From contig CP135238.1 in NCBI GenBank assembly GCA_032834875.1, positions 1,556,011 to 1,620,010 on the forward strand: a stretch of 64,000 nt of DNA, read 5' to 3'. Source of the DNA: Sulfuracidifex metallicus DSM 6482 = JCM 9184. GTDB lineage: Archaea; Thermoproteota; Thermoprotei_A; Sulfolobales; Sulfolobaceae. The stretch's first letter is position 1, and each line of letters begins with the position of its first letter. Below are positions 1-10,313 of this stretch, in pieces. Both the position numbers and the translations under genes were made by a program. The notes beneath the pieces are model-generated. The model saw only the letters and a program-made list of their open reading frames with translations. It searched no databases and was not told the DNA's origin.

Positions 1-176
1 GTATCGGAGCTGGACCTTGGGATTGGGTAGTCTTAGGACAGCCAAAAAGGCTAGAAATAGACAAGTTAGCCAGAGTAATATATGTTGGCGGAATAACTAG
101 GGAATATCCTCCAGATAGCAGAGGCTATCTAGTGCTAACGGACTCATCTCATTACATAAGGAGCCTCAAGGCCTAA
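1..176 (+). CDS. C-terminal end of an unidentified protein (cut by window edge)
   Basis: An open frame runs in from the left edge (first full codon at base 3) and stops at TAA 174-176, giving the last 57 residues of a protein. The visible part includes [13 protein letters not shown] and a tail ending [11 protein letters not shown] do not recognise the family from this fragment. It reads in the same direction as the next two genes. The codon use looks like that of its neighbours, so I take it as a real gene end rather than chance. Confidence 0.5.
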   Translation, partial: IGAGPWDWVVLGQPKRLEIDKLARVIYVGGITREYPPDSRGYLVLTDSSHYIRSLKA

Positions 177-214
177 AGGTAAACATTATTATGTGAATGT
201 TTGATTACTCATTT

Positions 215-598
215 ATGTCAATAACGTATAGGCCCATAATTGTAATCTCTTCTACTAGACCGGAGAACATACCAGACCTAATAAAATATGTATTCAGAAG
301 TTCGAGGGCTAGTAGTGGCAAGAAAGTATATTTACACTTCATTACAGATATTCCGTTTCACGAATTTACTTCGTATGCTAGAGAACCATTACTTGATAAC
401 ATAGATCTGGGCGTTGAAATCTTTACTTGGAAAGAAGACGAGATCGAGAAAATGATGAAGGTGATTCAAGAAGAGTTCTCAGATAATGTAGGTATAATAT
501 TTTATTGCGATGAAGAAAAGAGAAATATAATAAAGAAAATATCTCAGTCTATTCCAAATTCCTATAAGGTAAATTTAGTTAAGGACATGTGTAAGTAG
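215..598 (+). CDS. Conserved hypothetical protein, about 127 aa
   Basis: I do not recognise this protein. It is a small soluble alpha/beta protein with an early beta strand (YRPIIVISSTRP) and later KVYLHFITD and VGIIFYCDEEK strands separated by charged helices, so a single compact domain is likely. No catalytic motif stands out. ATG 215 is preferred over ATG 197 because the protein then starts at its first beta strand and a weak AT-rich box (182-193) lies about 26 bases upstream, as in leaderless genes. It precedes the geranylgeranyl reductase gene in the same direction. Confidence 0.55.
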   Translation: MSITYRPIIVISSTRPENIPDLIKYVFRSSRASSGKKVYLHFITDIPFHEFTSYAREPLLDNIDLGVEIFTWKEDEIEKMMKVIQEEFSDNVGIIFYCDEEKRNIIKKISQSIPNSYKVNLVKDMCK

Positions 599-638
599 TT
601 TTATAGCTACATATATCTCAATTATTAGTTAGATAGTC

Positions 639-1994
639 TTGAAGGACTTAAAGTACGACGTCCTCATTATAGGTGGAGGATTAGCTGGTTCTTCTACTGC
701 ATGGCACCTTTCTGGGAAGGGAATAAAGGTTCTTCTAATTGACAGCAAGCCTTGGAATAGAATAGGGGACAAACCTTGTGGAGACGCAGTAAGTAAGGAG
801 CATTTCGATAATTTAGGTCTTCCATATCCTGAAGGTGATCAACTTGAAGGCAAAATTGAGGGCATAAAGCTGTATAGCCCAGACATGAAGACGGAGTGGA
901 CTGTAAAAGGAGAAGGTTTCGAGTTGAACGCTCCAGCTTACACTCAACGCCTATTGAAGGAAGCTCAGGATAAGGGAGTTGAAGTAATGGATAATACAAC
1001 ATCAATGAAGCCTTTAGTTGAAGGAGGAAAGGTTGTAGGATCCATAATTTACAACAGAAGGACAAACGAGACTCTCGAGGTTAGAGCTAACGTCACTGTA
1101 GACGCCACTGGTTATTCAATGAGCTTCAGAAGTAAATTGCCTCAGCAATTACCCGTAACTGAACCCTTAGACGACAGAGATGCAGATGTAGCATATAGAG
1201 AAGTCCTTTATACTAAGGATGAAATTGAAGACTATAAGTATCTCAAAATATTTGTCTCACAGAAGGCCTCTCCTGGAGGGTATTGGTGGTATTTTCCTAA
1301 AGGTCCTAACAAGGTCAACGTCGGTTTAGGAATACAAGGAGGAATGGGATATCCTAGCATACACGACTTTTATCAGAAGTATTTAGATCAATATGCCCCC
1401 GACGTCGATAAGGATAGGTTGGTGGTAAAGGGAGGAGCATTAGTTCCAACTAGAAGACCTCTTGCCACGATAGTCTGGGATGGAATGGCGGTTATAGGAG
1501 ATTCAGCTTTCACTGTAAATCCAGTTCATGGAGGTGGTAAAGGTTCTGCTATGATTTCAGGTTTCTGTGTTGCGAGATCTATAATGGGTGCATTAGAAAA
1601 AAATGACTACAGCAAGGAGTCCATGTGGGATGCAAATCTATGTTATATTGAAAGGTATGGTGCCAAGCAGGCCAGTCTAGATCTATTTAGACGCTTCTTA
1701 CAGAAGCTTTCCGATGAGGATATAGACTACGGAATGAGGAAGAAGGTGATAAAGGAGGAGGACCTTTTGGTGGCCAGTGAAAAAGGCGACTTGCAACTTT
1801 CTGTTGCGGAGAAAGCTACTAGGGTAATTGCAGGGCTAGGCAGGCCATCACTATTGATGAAACTTAAGACGGTCGCCGAGTACATGAAGAAGATTAAGGA
1901 ACAATACAAGTCATATCCTCAAGATCCTAAGGAACTAATGATATGGAAATCCCAAACTGATTCCATCATCTTAGATTTTAATAAGTCAATTTAA
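639..1994 (+). CDS. Geranylgeranyl reductase (archaeal membrane lipid saturation)
   Basis: FAD-dependent reductase that hydrogenates the double bonds of geranylgeranyl chains to make phytanyl chains of archaeal ether lipids. The protein (451 aa) begins with a Rossmann dinucleotide fold ([14 protein letters not shown], residues 6-19) followed by [18 protein letters not shown]. The [11 protein letters not shown] motif of substrate binding lies near residue 210, and a second FAD motif [14 protein letters not shown] near residue 289. Layout and motifs agree along the full length with what I recall of the structurally known Sulfolobus acidocaldarius enzyme. The start is TTG 639. It ends 9 bases inside the oppositely oriented DUF2070 gene. 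Confidence 0.93.
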   Translation: MKDLKYDVLIIGGGLAGSSTAWHLSGKGIKVLLIDSKPWNRIGDKPCGDAVSKEHFDNLGLPYPEGDQLEGKIEGIKLYSPDMKTEWTVKGEGFELNAPAYTQRLLKEAQDKGVEVMDNTTSMKPLVEGGKVVGSIIYNRRTNETLEVRANVTVDATGYSMSFRSKLPQQLPVTEPLDDRDADVAYREVLYTKDEIEDYKYLKIFVSQKASPGGYWWYFPKGPNKVNVGLGIQGGMGYPSIHDFYQKYLDQYAPDVDKDRLVVKGGALVPTRRPLATIVWDGMAVIGDSAFTVNPVHGGGKGSAMISGFCVARSIMGALEKNDYSKESMWDANLCYIERYGAKQASLDLFRRFLQKLSDEDIDYGMRKKVIKEEDLLVASEKGDLQLSVAEKATRVIAGLGRPSLLMKLKTVAEYMKKIKEQYKSYPQDPKELMIWKSQTDSIILDFNKSI

Positions 1995-3574
1995 GAAATA
2001 TAAAAATAAGGCAAATACGAAATATGGAAGAGCCAATGGAACCCAGAAGGTCCTAGATACGAAATTACCTACTTTTTCCAATCCTTCCAGCATGGAGGAA
2101 ATTATTTTTCCGATCATTTTTGCCCTTAGTTTTACTACCATAAAGGAAATTCTTGAGACCTCCTTCACTGAGGACAATGCATCCTCTATTGTTTTCCTTA
2201 CTATGTTATACATGTTGTCGCAAGGTCTTGCAGGAAGATATGTTGCGACCATTGAAGAACCGGCGCAAGAATGATCGTCAGGGGTCACCATTATTGTTCT
2301 ATCTACTAGACCTTCACCAGATTTGGCTATTATATCCCTAGTTTCGCGTTCAGAGTTGTTGGCGTAGAAGTAAACTATGGCTATCTTTTTCTCACCGTCG
2401 CTTATAACAAATGTTCTGATTCTCTTGTTACAATACCCATCGCAGTTATTTGGTAACAAGCTCTCAGCATAACCTATGTATAGCTTCTTTTGGCTTGTTC
2501 CCTGTCTTTTTTCCCTTAAGAATTCTTTTAGATCCTCAATTTCAATCTTATCAAAGTCCCTGCTTAAGAACGTGTTATGAGTGTCTACTACAAAATTATT
2601 GTATTTAATAATTTCTTCCCAAAGTTGCTCTGGTAGGTCATCAATCCCGAAATTGGGCTCTCTAGAAATGAGATGCTGAATTTTGAGAAATCTAAGCGTG
2701 TAGCTTGAAAGTTTCCTATGTTATGGAAGGTTATTCCATTGAATACAGCTTCTTGCCATTCTTTTTCATCCTCAATCCTTCCTTTCAATATAGATGCTAT
2801 TCTATCCGATTCTTTGGCTGTAGCTAAGTTAATTTCGTGACTACCTGGACCATGGAAGACTATTGCGTCTTTTATCTCCCCCTCAATTTTGTAAGGCAGT
2901 CTTGCACTTCCCTGATTTCCGAAGATCCCAAAGTGGATCTGCGGAATAACTAGAATCTTGTCGTCTAATCTAATTAACGCTATATGTATCTCTTTTTCCT
3001 CTGAAGTTTTTTCAAAGAAATTATCTAAAGGTTTTGAATCCTTTTCCATGACTGCCTTCATGAATGGCCTGAGTATGGTTAACGAAGCTATACCCACTAT
3101 GTCTTTACCCTTCTTGTTTATGCTCCATAGGTAAAGATAGTATAGAAATGAAACCGCAGCCAAGTAGATCAGATAAATTACAACTTCTTTGGGAAAAAAT
3201 ACTATTGGGAGCAGAGAAATTAAGAGACTAAACATCAACGACTTCTTCTCCCCATATCTTAAGAGCATGGAAAATGAAAGTATGGGTAACGTAAAGCCAA
3301 ATGCGAAAATGGAAAAGGAAAAGAGTGATAATATGAGGTAAGGCAGAGCTGTAACGTCACCTAGAAACATTGCAGTTTTGAAGTTCTTTAGGAATATAAT
3401 AGAGATTAGGGAAAAATAAAGGATAAAGGCATAAAGCAAGGTAAGTAGGCTTGTTTCCAAAGATCTTCCTACTATTAACGCATACTCAAGAATGCTGAAG
3501 ACTGCTATCTTTTTAAAGTCGGGTAAACCTTTCAGCTTTGAGTAGTAGTGTCTGGTAAGTTCTTCGGAGTTCAC
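1986..3574 (-). pseudogene. DUF2070 family membrane protein, interrupted by a frameshift near 2708
   Basis: DUF2070 is an archaeal multi-spanning membrane protein family of unknown function with a large soluble C-terminal part. The gene starts at GTG 3574. Residues 30-155 hold about six hydrophobic segments. The soluble part reads IHFGIFGNQGSARLP, VFHGPGSHEINLA and FHNIGNF. At this point (minus-strand TTT, bases 2708-2710) the frame goes out and stops at 2588. One added T restores SSYTLRFLKIQHL, ISREPNFGIDDLPEQLW and VVDTHNTFLSRDFDK, which run without a stop through GYCNKRIRTFVISDGEK to a C-terminal membrane segment ending at 1986. This is either a true inactivation, an error in the sequence, or recoding. 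No canonical slippery heptamer was seen. Confidence 0.85.
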
Positions 3575-3594
3575 GAGTAATCTATATAACTGGG

Positions 3595-3900
3595 GTGAAA
3601 AAAATTTTCTTAGATAAAGTTAAACTAGGAGCTCAAAAAATAATTGAAAATGATTTAGTAGATTGCAAGTTATATGTAGTCAAGTTTAATGATGAGGAAA
3701 GTTATTTAGTGTTTATTTTTCAAGGTGCAAAATCAAATTATTTTAAATTAACCTTACCCTTCACGGGGAAATGGACTTGCGAAAACGCTCTATACTATCC
3801 ATATGGACTTTTTGGGTTCTTCCTAAATGACGAAGATCTCAACTTTAAACTGAAGGAAAAGATAGACATATTGAGGCAATTTGAATCTAGGCAAGTATGA
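3595..3900 (+). CDS. Conserved hypothetical protein, 101 aa
   Basis: This is a small soluble protein with no recognisable motif. It is predicted as an alpha/beta fold with strands [16 protein letters not shown] and YFKLTLPF. Codon use is normal for the window. The start is GTG 3595, 20 bases from the divergent DUF2070 start at 3574, so the two genes share a very short promoter space. Its end overlaps the start of the HAD phosphatase by 20 bases, which suggests cotranscription and translational coupling with that gene. Function unknown. Confidence 0.6.
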   Translation: MKKIFLDKVKLGAQKIIENDLVDCKLYVVKFNDEESYLVFIFQGAKSNYFKLTLPFTGKWTCENALYYPYGLFGFFLNDEDLNFKLKEKIDILRQFESRQV

Positions 3901-4672
3901 CTTAATAGTTAGTGACGTTGACGGAGTAATATTAATGGAAGGAGAACCAATATGGGAAAACATAAAGGCACTAAGGGAACTGACTTCTAAAGGTAAAAAG
4001 CTAGCTCTTGTGACTAATAATTCTGGTTTTAATAGGGTCTTACTCTCTAGGCAAATATCTTATCTGGGCCTGGACGTGAATCCTTCCCTCATAATTACAA
4101 GCTCAGTCTCTGCAGCTACTTATCTTAAGGAAAGAGGCAACGTTCAAAGTGTCTTCGTGGTTGGAGAAGAAGGCTTGTCTGATGAACTTAAAGGGTTTGG
4201 TTTCAAGGTACTAACGGTAAGTGATGCCAATGAAAACTTACCAGATAGCGTAGTTGTGGGTTTAGATAGACTTAGCAATTACGATAAATTATCTTTAGCT
4301 ATGAGATGTATTAGCAAAGGATCTCTCTTCGTAGCAACTAACATGGATAAGCTATGGCCTTCAAAGGAAGGACTTAAGTTGGGGGCTGGAGCTTTAGTTA
4401 AGGCAATTTCCTTTGCGCTAAACAGGGAACCTGATTTCGTAGCAGGTAAACCTAATCCGTGGATGTTAAAGGTAGTAATGGAAAGGTCAGGCGTTACGGA
4501 TAAAGATAGAATAGTGGTGATCGGAGATCAACTGGAGACAGACGTAAAGATGGGAAATGATGAAGGAATAGATACTATTTTGGTTCAAACTGGAATATCT
4601 AAGGAGGAAGACATAGATAGGGTCATGATAAAACCTACTTATATTGTAAACAACCTTCTTGATTTGCTCTAA
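3881..4672 (+). CDS. HAD-superfamily phosphatase, NagD / p-nitrophenylphosphatase type
   Basis: Haloacid-dehalogenase phosphohydrolase of 263 aa, the usual length of the NagD-type (class IIA, C2-capped) group. Motif I is [10 protein letters not shown] near residues 9-18 with the nucleophile and acid aspartates. Motif II is LVTNNSGFN. Motif III and IV are GKPNPWMLK and [14 protein letters not shown]. The substrate cannot be read from sequence. Relatives in Sulfolobales are described as p-nitrophenyl phosphatases or sugar-phosphate phosphatases. The start is TTG 3881, overlapping the upstream hypothetical gene by 20 bases. Confidence 0.85.
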   Translation: MNLGKYDLIVSDVDGVILMEGEPIWENIKALRELTSKGKKLALVTNNSGFNRVLLSRQISYLGLDVNPSLIITSSVSAATYLKERGNVQSVFVVGEEGLSDELKGFGFKVLTVSDANENLPDSVVVGLDRLSNYDKLSLAMRCISKGSLFVATNMDKLWPSKEGLKLGAGALVKAISFALNREPDFVAGKPNPWMLKVVMERSGVTDKDRIVVIGDQLETDVKMGNDEGIDTILVQTGISKEEDIDRVMIKPTYIVNNLLDLL

Positions 4673-4683
4673 CCTTACTAATG

Positions 4684-4693
4684 TTTTTAAACA
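4684..4693 (+). promoter_or_regulatory. TATA box of the sdhABCD operon
   Basis: The element TTTTTAAACA is centred about 28 bases upstream of ATG 4717. This spacing fits a leaderless sdhA transcript and argues against the longer in-frame start at 4681, which would lie upstream of the box. Confidence 0.5.
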
Positions 4694-4716
4694 TCTTTCC
4701 GCAATTGTTGTATGAA

Positions 4717-6417
4717 ATGGAGAAACTCTCTTATGACGCAATAGTTCTAGGTGCAGGTCTATCGGGTCTCATGGCGGCTCATGAGATAGGTAGGGACGGC
4801 TTTAAGGTAGCTATAATTTCCAAGGTATTTCCAACTAGATCTCATTCATCATCGGCAGAGGGAGGAATCGCAGCTTATATACCAGGTAATTCTGATCCCA
4901 ACGACGACCCTGACTACATGACATACGACACAGTTAAAGGAGGGGATTATCTGGTAGATCAGGACGCTGCCGAGCTCCTTTCTGCCAAATCTGGAGAAAT
5001 AGCAATGACCATGGAAAGATGGGGAACTCTTTTCAATAGACAACCTGATGGGAGGGTAGCCGTAAGGTACTTTGGGGGTCAAACGTATCCTAGGACTAGA
5101 TTCGTGGGAGATAAGACTGGTATGGCTTTACTTCATACTATATACGAAAGAACCTCTGGGCTAGATGTTGACTTCTATAACGAATGGTTTGCGCTTGATT
5201 TGATCAAGGACGGAGATCGGGTAAGAGGGATTATAGCAATGCAGATGAAGAGCATGACTCCAGTATTCTTCGAGGCCAAAGCAGTGGTTATGGCAACTGG
5301 AGGTATGGGTATGCTTTACAGACATTCCACTAATAGTTACATAAATACTGGCGACGGCTATGCCATGGCTTTGAGGGCTGGAGCTGCGTTAAAGGATCCG
5401 GAGTTTGTTCAATTCCACCCTACAGCACTTTATCCTTCAGATATTCTCATAAGCGAAGCAGCAAGAGGAGAGGGGGCAGTTCTAATAAACAACAAAGGAG
5501 AGCGTTTTATGAAAAGGTATGCTCCTAACAAGCTCGACTTAGCCCCCAGAGATATAGCCTCAAGGTCAATTTTAACTGAAGTGAAAGAAGGAAGAGGCTT
5601 CCCTGGAGGTTTCGTAGGTCTAGATTTAACCCATCTGGGTCCAGATTACATTAAGGAGAGGCTAGCTTTAGCCTACGAAGCAGCGAAAAGCTTCTCCGGA
5701 ATAGATGCTACCGTAGAACCTATTCCAGTGAGGCCAGCTCAACATTACTACATGGGAGGAATTGACGTAGATATTACTGGAACTAACCACGATTTGAGGG
5801 GTCTCTTTGCAGCAGGTGAGGCAGCTTGTGTTTCGGTCCACGGAGCCAACAGGCTGGGTTCAAACTCTCTTCTTGAAACCTTGGTGTTTGGAAGGGAAAC
5901 TGGAAAGACTGTAGCAAGTTTTCTTAAGTCAACAACTTCTCCATCAAGTTCTGTAGATGAAGGAGAGTTGGAGAAACTAGTCAATGATGCGTACTCTTTT
6001 GTGAAAAGTGAGTCTGGAGTGCACTTCGGTGAGATTCAGAACAAGCTAAGAGATGTGATGTGGGATAAGGTCGGTGTATTTAGGGAAGAGAATGGAATGA
6101 TAGAGGCAGTAAAGGAAGTAAAGGAGTTAAGACAACAGACCTCCAAGATGTACGTAAACGACAAGAGCAAGACCTACAATACCGAGTTCTTCAATGCCTT
6201 AGAGTTGAGGAACATGATGGACCTAGCAATTGTTATATCTTCTGCAGCGTTGAACAGGAAGGAATCAAGAGGAGCTCACTATAGGCTAGACTACACACAG
6301 AGGGATGACGAGAATTGGCTAAAGCACACAATTTCTTACCTCAGAGGAAACACGGTAGAGATTGGATATAAACCAGTTAAGATGACCAAATGGAAACCAG
6401 AATTAAGAGTGTATTAG
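4717..6417 (+). CDS. sdhA: Succinate dehydrogenase flavoprotein subunit
   Basis: Catalytic subunit (566 aa) that oxidises succinate to fumarate with covalently bound FAD. The FAD motif [12 protein letters not shown] is at residues 12-23. The histidine that carries FAD in this family corresponds to His43 in [11 protein letters not shown]. Active-site stretches include [22 protein letters not shown] and [11 protein letters not shown]. First gene of a tight sdhABCD operon. The start was placed at ATG 4717, where the family N-terminus [14 protein letters not shown] begins. In Sulfolobales this enzyme feeds caldariella quinone and also serves the C4 part of the CO2-fixation cycle. Confidence 0.95.
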   Translation: MEKLSYDAIVLGAGLSGLMAAHEIGRDGFKVAIISKVFPTRSHSSSAEGGIAAYIPGNSDPNDDPDYMTYDTVKGGDYLVDQDAAELLSAKSGEIAMTMERWGTLFNRQPDGRVAVRYFGGQTYPRTRFVGDKTGMALLHTIYERTSGLDVDFYNEWFALDLIKDGDRVRGIIAMQMKSMTPVFFEAKAVVMATGGMGMLYRHSTNSYINTGDGYAMALRAGAALKDPEFVQFHPTALYPSDILISEAARGEGAVLINNKGERFMKRYAPNKLDLAPRDIASRSILTEVKEGRGFPGGFVGLDLTHLGPDYIKERLALAYEAAKSFSGIDATVEPIPVRPAQHYYMGGIDVDITGTNHDLRGLFAAGEAACVSVHGANRLGSNSLLETLVFGRETGKTVASFLKSTTSPSSSVDEGELEKLVNDAYSFVKSESGVHFGEIQNKLRDVMWDKVGVFREENGMIEAVKEVKELRQQTSKMYVNDKSKTYNTEFFNALELRNMMDLAIVISSAALNRKESRGAHYRLDYTQRDDENWLKHTISYLRGNTVEIGYKPVKMTKWKPELRVY

Positions 6418-6427
6418 GTGATGTGAG

Positions 6428-7441
6428 ATGGTACAAGCAAACCAAGTTACGGAAAAATCGATGGAACCTAAATCCTCCGCAATAAGAAACGAGGAAAAGG
6501 AAATCATAGTTAAGGTAAAGAGGTTCTCTCCAGACAAGGGAGAATGGTGGCAGGAATACAAGCTAACGGTAGATCGTTTTACACAAATGACCGAAGTACT
6601 CAGGAGAATAAAGACGGAGCAGGATCCATCCTTATCTTATAGAGCAGCTTGTCACATGGCTGTTTGCGGAAGCTGTGGAATGAAAATTAATGGTGCTCCT
6701 ATGTTAGCTTGTAAGACCTTGGCATTACAGTTAATCAATGAATACGGATCTAACGTAATAACCTTGGAACCCATGGAATGGTTCCCTAGAGTTAAGGATT
6801 TGGTGGTGGATCTTGACGACTTCTACGAAAGGATGTATAAGGTCAAACCTAGATTATATCCATCAAAGGAAGTTCTGGACGGCAAAGCTGAACATCGTTT
6901 AGTTCCAGAGGATCAAAGGGAATTGTGGAAGTTCGCTCAGTGTATATGGTGCGGGTTATGTGTTTCTTCATGTCCCTCGGTAAAGAACGATCCAGAATTC
7001 CTTGGCCCAGCGGCCCACGCTAAGGGATATAGGTTCCTTGCAGATCCAAGAGATACTATAACCGAAGAAAGAATGAAAATATTGATAGATAGTTCCTGGC
7101 GTTGTACATATTGTTATCAATGCTTCAACGTATGTCCAAGGGATATAGAGCCAGTTACAACCATAAAGAAAACAAGGGCATGGAGCAGCAAGATGAAGGA
7201 TAAGACGAAGGTAGTGGAAACTGGAGAGAAACATGTAAACGCCATAGCCGACACAATAAGGAGATCTGGGAAGCTGCTCGAAGCTGAAGTCTATCTAAGA
7301 ACATATGGCCTAGTTCAAGCAATGACTGACATGGTGTTTATGATAAAGAGCGGTAGAATGAAGTATGCTTTGATTAAGGAAGTGCCTATCAAAGGCTTAA
7401 ATGATATAGAGAAAATAATGACCCTTGGTGAAAATGAATGA
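6428..7441 (+). CDS. sdhB: Succinate dehydrogenase iron-sulfur subunit
   Basis: Electron-transfer subunit, 337 aa. Cys75, 80, 83 and 95 form the [2Fe-2S] site. Cys172, 175, 178 and 182 form one [4Fe-4S] site. The third site has Cys226, 229, 232 and 236, a full four-cysteine ferredoxin pattern ([12 protein letters not shown]), where classical SdhB has a non-cysteine residue and a [3Fe-4S] cluster. This matches the known archaeal type with a second [4Fe-4S] cluster. There is an N-terminal extension of about 25 residues and a helical C-terminal tail. The stop overlaps the sdhC start by 4 bases. Confidence 0.95.
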   Translation: MVQANQVTEKSMEPKSSAIRNEEKEIIVKVKRFSPDKGEWWQEYKLTVDRFTQMTEVLRRIKTEQDPSLSYRAACHMAVCGSCGMKINGAPMLACKTLALQLINEYGSNVITLEPMEWFPRVKDLVVDLDDFYERMYKVKPRLYPSKEVLDGKAEHRLVPEDQRELWKFAQCIWCGLCVSSCPSVKNDPEFLGPAAHAKGYRFLADPRDTITEERMKILIDSSWRCTYCYQCFNVCPRDIEPVTTIKKTRAWSSKMKDKTKVVETGEKHVNAIADTIRRSGKLLEAEVYLRTYGLVQAMTDMVFMIKSGRMKYALIKEVPIKGLNDIEKIMTLGENE

Positions 7442-8310
7442 AGGTTGCATACTATCCTGGTTGTGCGACTCACGGCCTATCAAAGGACGTGGATATTGCT
7501 ACAAAAAGGGTAGCTGAAGTCTTAGGAATTGAGCTGGTAGAGGTTGAAGACTGGAACTGCTGTGGAGGAGGTTTCCTTGATGAGAAGGATGAGGAAGCTC
7601 ATGTTGCTCTGAACTTGAGAAATCTTTCCAATGTAGAGAAAATGGGACTGGACAAGATGGTAACTCCGTGTAGCGTTTGTTTGGGTAGCCACAGATTAGC
7701 AACCTATAAGTACAACGAAAATAAGGACTTAAGGAAGAGAGTAAATAAAAGAATTGAAGGAACTTCGATCAATTACAATAACAAGGCAACAGCGGAACAT
7801 CTAGTCTGGGTCCTAGTGAGGGATGTTGGAATTGAAACTATTAAGAATCACATTACAAAACAACTGACAGGATTGAAGGTAGGATCCTATTATGGTTGTC
7901 AAATGCTTAGACCAGAGCAGATCATGGGATTTGAACTCTCCTTTAAACCTCACTCTCTCCAAGATCTAATATCAGTTACTGGAGCTACTCCCGTTCCTTT
8001 CCCCATGATGACTGCGTGTTGCGGATTTCCATTAATGGGTAGCAATCCTAAGGGAGGCCTTAAACTAGCCTTCAATGTGCTAAACTCTGCAAAGACAAGT
8101 GGAGCAGATATAATGATTCATCCTTGCTCTTTATGTCATCTTCAACTTGATACGTTACAGGACAAGGTGAAGAGCGAGTTCAAAGTAAGTTGGACTCTTC
8201 CAGCCATTTACGTGACCCAACTACTGGGTCTCTCCTTCGGACTTTCTCCCGAAGAATTAGGCATAGGTAACTACGCTAAGGAAATCCTTAAACAAAAAGG
8301 TGTTATTTGA
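7438..8310 (+). CDS. sdhC: Succinate dehydrogenase subunit C, heterodisulfide-reductase-B-like (two CCG domains)
   Basis: Non-classical SdhC (also called SdhE-type) of 290 aa with no membrane spans, unlike the cytochrome b anchor of classical complexes. Two cysteine-rich CCG domains are visible. The first has Cys9, CCGGG at 41-45 and PCSVC at 77-81; the second has GCQML, ACCGFP and HPCSLC. The family relates to HdrB, which binds Fe-S clusters through these motifs. The gene overlaps sdhB by 4 bases (ATGA) and is followed directly by sdhD. It probably links the soluble subunits to the membrane and quinone. Confidence 0.92.
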   Translation: MKVAYYPGCATHGLSKDVDIATKRVAEVLGIELVEVEDWNCCGGGFLDEKDEEAHVALNLRNLSNVEKMGLDKMVTPCSVCLGSHRLATYKYNENKDLRKRVNKRIEGTSINYNNKATAEHLVWVLVRDVGIETIKNHITKQLTGLKVGSYYGCQMLRPEQIMGFELSFKPHSLQDLISVTGATPVPFPMMTACCGFPLMGSNPKGGLKLAFNVLNSAKTSGADIMIHPCSLCHLQLDTLQDKVKSEFKVSWTLPAIYVTQLLGLSFGLSPEELGIGNYAKEILKQKGVI

Positions 8311-8678
8311 TGGAAACTAAGAAGATTGAGGAAATCCTAAAGTCAGAGGGTGCAAAATTCAAGGATTGGTACGATGTAAGGGAAACTCCTGAGCGCCGTC
8401 CATTTGCAAAGGAGTTGGAGTATGAAGTTCCAGGTCTATTTAACGGGAAAGTTCATCTTAGAAATAATGGGGATTTTTACATCTTTATAGTTTCTAAGGA
8501 CGTATTCAATTGGAAAGCCAAGGTTAAGGAATTGAAACTTAAGGGCGAAGTAGTTGATGCTGCAGGTGGATTGATGTGGATATATGAGGAAAATTACGAC
8601 TGGTTGAGGGACGATATAAAATTTTTAAAAGACTATATAAAACAACTACGTGAGTCCCTTCAGCATCAGAAACATTGA
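8310..8678 (+). CDS. sdhD: Succinate dehydrogenase subunit D (archaeal type)
   Basis: Small hydrophilic last subunit of the Sulfolobales succinate dehydrogenase, 122 aa from ATG 8310, which overlaps the sdhC stop by one base (TGATG). It has no membrane span or cofactor motif, only a mixed core (VHLRNNGDFYIFIVSKDVF) and a basic amphipathic C-terminal helix (DDIKFLKDYIKQLRESL) that could help membrane attachment. The identification rests mainly on its fixed place at the end of sdhABC. Confidence 0.8.
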   Translation: METKKIEEILKSEGAKFKDWYDVRETPERRPFAKELEYEVPGLFNGKVHLRNNGDFYIFIVSKDVFNWKAKVKELKLKGEVVDAAGGLMWIYEENYDWLRDDIKFLKDYIKQLRESLQHQKH

Positions 8679-8706
8679 GGCTATTATTTTTGATTTCTCA
8701 TACAAC

Positions 8707-8728
8707 GTTAGAAAATTTTTCTTCTAAC
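8707..8728 (+). terminator. Hairpin after the sdh operon
   Basis: A perfect 7-base-pair inverted repeat (GTTAGAA and TTCTAAC, loop of 8 bases rich in T) begins 29 bases after the sdhD stop and is followed by A- and T-rich DNA. It sits between convergent genes and could end the sdh transcript. Archaeal termination depends mainly on T-tracts, so the role of the hairpin is uncertain. Confidence 0.35.
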
Positions 8729-8822
8729 ATAAAAACATATAGAGCGAACATTGCGACTTATATGAACATTTTGTATTTTAACTTCCTTTGATCAAACATC
8801 TTCCCATTTTATCATTAAGAAA

Positions 8823-8872
8823 GATGAGGCCTCAACCTCATCCTCCCGTGTGACTCACGGGCGTTAGTTGAG
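8823..8872. other. Two tandem perfect hairpins; candidate solo IS200/IS605-type end or omega-RNA remnant
   Basis: GATGAGG (8823-8829) pairs with CCTCATC (8836-8842). CCCGTG (8845-8850) pairs with CACGGG (8856-8861). In addition CTCAAC (8831-8836), mostly in the first loop, is complementary to GTTGAG (8867-8872), which allows a pseudoknot. On the minus strand the block reads CCCGTG-loop-CACGGG-AG-GATGAGG, a layout I associate with the 3-prime end of tnpB genes and omega RNAs in Sulfolobales. No tnpA or tnpB frame remains next to it. It is GC-rich in AT-rich DNA. A structured RNA or terminator is the alternative. Confidence 0.4.
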
Positions 8873-8951
8873 TATAGCCGTCGCCTATTATAATATAGCT
8901 AAAACAATCTATAATAAAAATAGCGTATATATTTATTAGTAAGTTTTCACT

Positions 8952-10313
8952 TTACGCTTCTACCACACGAAGTAGATCATCATGATCCAACTTATATGTA
9001 GCTAAATATGTGTCAGCAACTCTCCTTAAATCGGCGTTATCTCCTCTTATCATTACTGCAACCAAAGTAGAATTGGAATCCCTTAAAGATCTTCTAACTG
9101 TGGTTTCTGCTATTTTGTCTTCTCCATCAGTTAGAAGGATTATTTCGCTGACTCCTTTTACATGTCCTTCTTTTATATCTTCGCAGGCAGAAATTACGGA
9201 TCTGCTTATGTCTGTACCTCCTCCTCCCCTTATTTTACCTATATACTCTATCATTTTGATTATATCTTTGCTCTTAGCATTTCTCATTACCTTAATTAGA
9301 GGATATGGTATGTTATCAAAGAATCTGAGATAAAAGTCACGGTTTTCTCTCCTTGCTCTGCTATATAGAGCTAGCGCAACAGCCTTAGCCCATATTATCT
9401 TTTCACCATCCATGCTACCGCTTTTATCTAGCAACAAGTAAATAGGCCCAACGCTTTCCTTTACTTGTTTTTGGTAAAGCAGAACTTGACCTTCAGCTAG
9501 CTTAAGATAGAACAATTCATCAGGTAGGGCTAGCTCGGAGGAAACTATTCTTTCTATATCATCACCTTCTTCATATCCAAATAGTTCTCCTCTAGAGTAT
9601 CTCGTAGTCTTCTTCTTAGATATGGAACCTAACTTTGGAAGTCCGCTTAGGAATTCTAAGATTTTTCTTATTTCAGTGTTTCTAGAGAGCCTTAGTACCT
9701 CGTGTATTTCTCCCTCAAAGTTAAGCATACTTCCTGTACCTGCTCCGTTTCCTCCAACGATCTTCTGCATGTTCTTTACTGCGTTAGCATCCTCCATTGC
9801 TTTTGACATCGCCTTTTCATGTGCTTGTTTGAGCAGTTTCTCCAAGTTTTGTTGGGTATTCTTATCTCTGGCTCTCTGTTCTCTTCCTTGCCCTGACGAA
9901 GCGTTTTTCATTAAGCCGTTCAATATCTGTTCGGCAGCATCTCTTTCCTCCTGCGACTGTGAAGTTCTCTTTATTTTCTCTAGTTCCTCAATCAGGTGTT
10001 GCATATAGCTAACTGTTAATGCTACGCTTACGGCTGAGTTCGCAATGGAGTATTCCCTGTTCTTTATTACAAGATCAGATGATACTATAGAATTGAGCAA
10101 AGAGTACATAACGCCTTTATCTTCTGGTACATCAGATTTGGTTGACATCAACGGTAATGGGAGATAATGAATGTAGAAAGTGTCAACAAGAAAGCTTGGG
10201 TCTAGTTGCATTTCACGTCCAGATACCTTCTTTAGTGTGTATAGTATTCTTTCTCCTCTGAACTTCACTATCGGATCTTCATAATCTACTCCTCTTAACA
10301 TTCCATCGCTCAT
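8952..10313 (-). CDS. VWA-domain protein, CoxE/ViaA-like partner of a MoxR ATPase
   Basis: Protein of 453 aa whose C-terminal third (about residues 290-450) is a von Willebrand factor A domain with a complete MIDAS metal site: LLLDKSGSM near residue 297, the GGGGTDIS threonine and the ILLTDGED aspartate. The N-terminal part is helical with a long charged coiled-coil-like stretch (about 105-185). Such proteins work with MoxR-type AAA ATPases as chaperones that help mature or remodel metal enzymes. The gene overlaps the upstream MoxR gene by 4 bases, so the two are coexpressed. It lies tail to tail with sdhABCD. Confidence 0.85.
   Translation of the reverse strand: MSDGMLRGVDYEDPIVKFRGERILYTLKKVSGREMQLDPSFLVDTFYIHYLPLPLMSTKSDVPEDKGVMYSLLNSIVSSDLVIKNREYSIANSAVSVALTVSYMQHLIEELEKIKRTSQSQEERDAAEQILNGLMKNASSGQGREQRARDKNTQQNLEKLLKQAHEKAMSKAMEDANAVKNMQKIVGGNGAGTGSMLNFEGEIHEVLRLSRNTEIRKILEFLSGLPKLGSISKKKTTRYSRGELFGYEEGDDIERIVSSELALPDELFYLKLAEGQVLLYQKQVKESVGPIYLLLDKSGSMDGEKIIWAKAVALALYSRARRENRDFYLRFFDNIPYPLIKVMRNAKSKDIIKMIEYIGKIRGGGGTDISRSVISACEDIKEGHVKGVSEIILLTDGEDKIAETTVRRSLRDSNSTLVAVMIRGDNADLRRVADTYLATYKLDHDDLLRVVEA

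Noticed and set aside
694-1065. Minus-strand frame opposite geranylgeranyl reductase
   Set aside because: Shadow frame with no recognisable motif; the plus-strand gene is certain.
2706-2716. Programmed -1 frameshift signal in the DUF2070 gene
   Set aside because: The minus-strand sequence GGAAACTTTC does not fit a canonical X-XXY-YYZ heptamer and no strong following stem was seen, so recoding is less likely than mutation or error.
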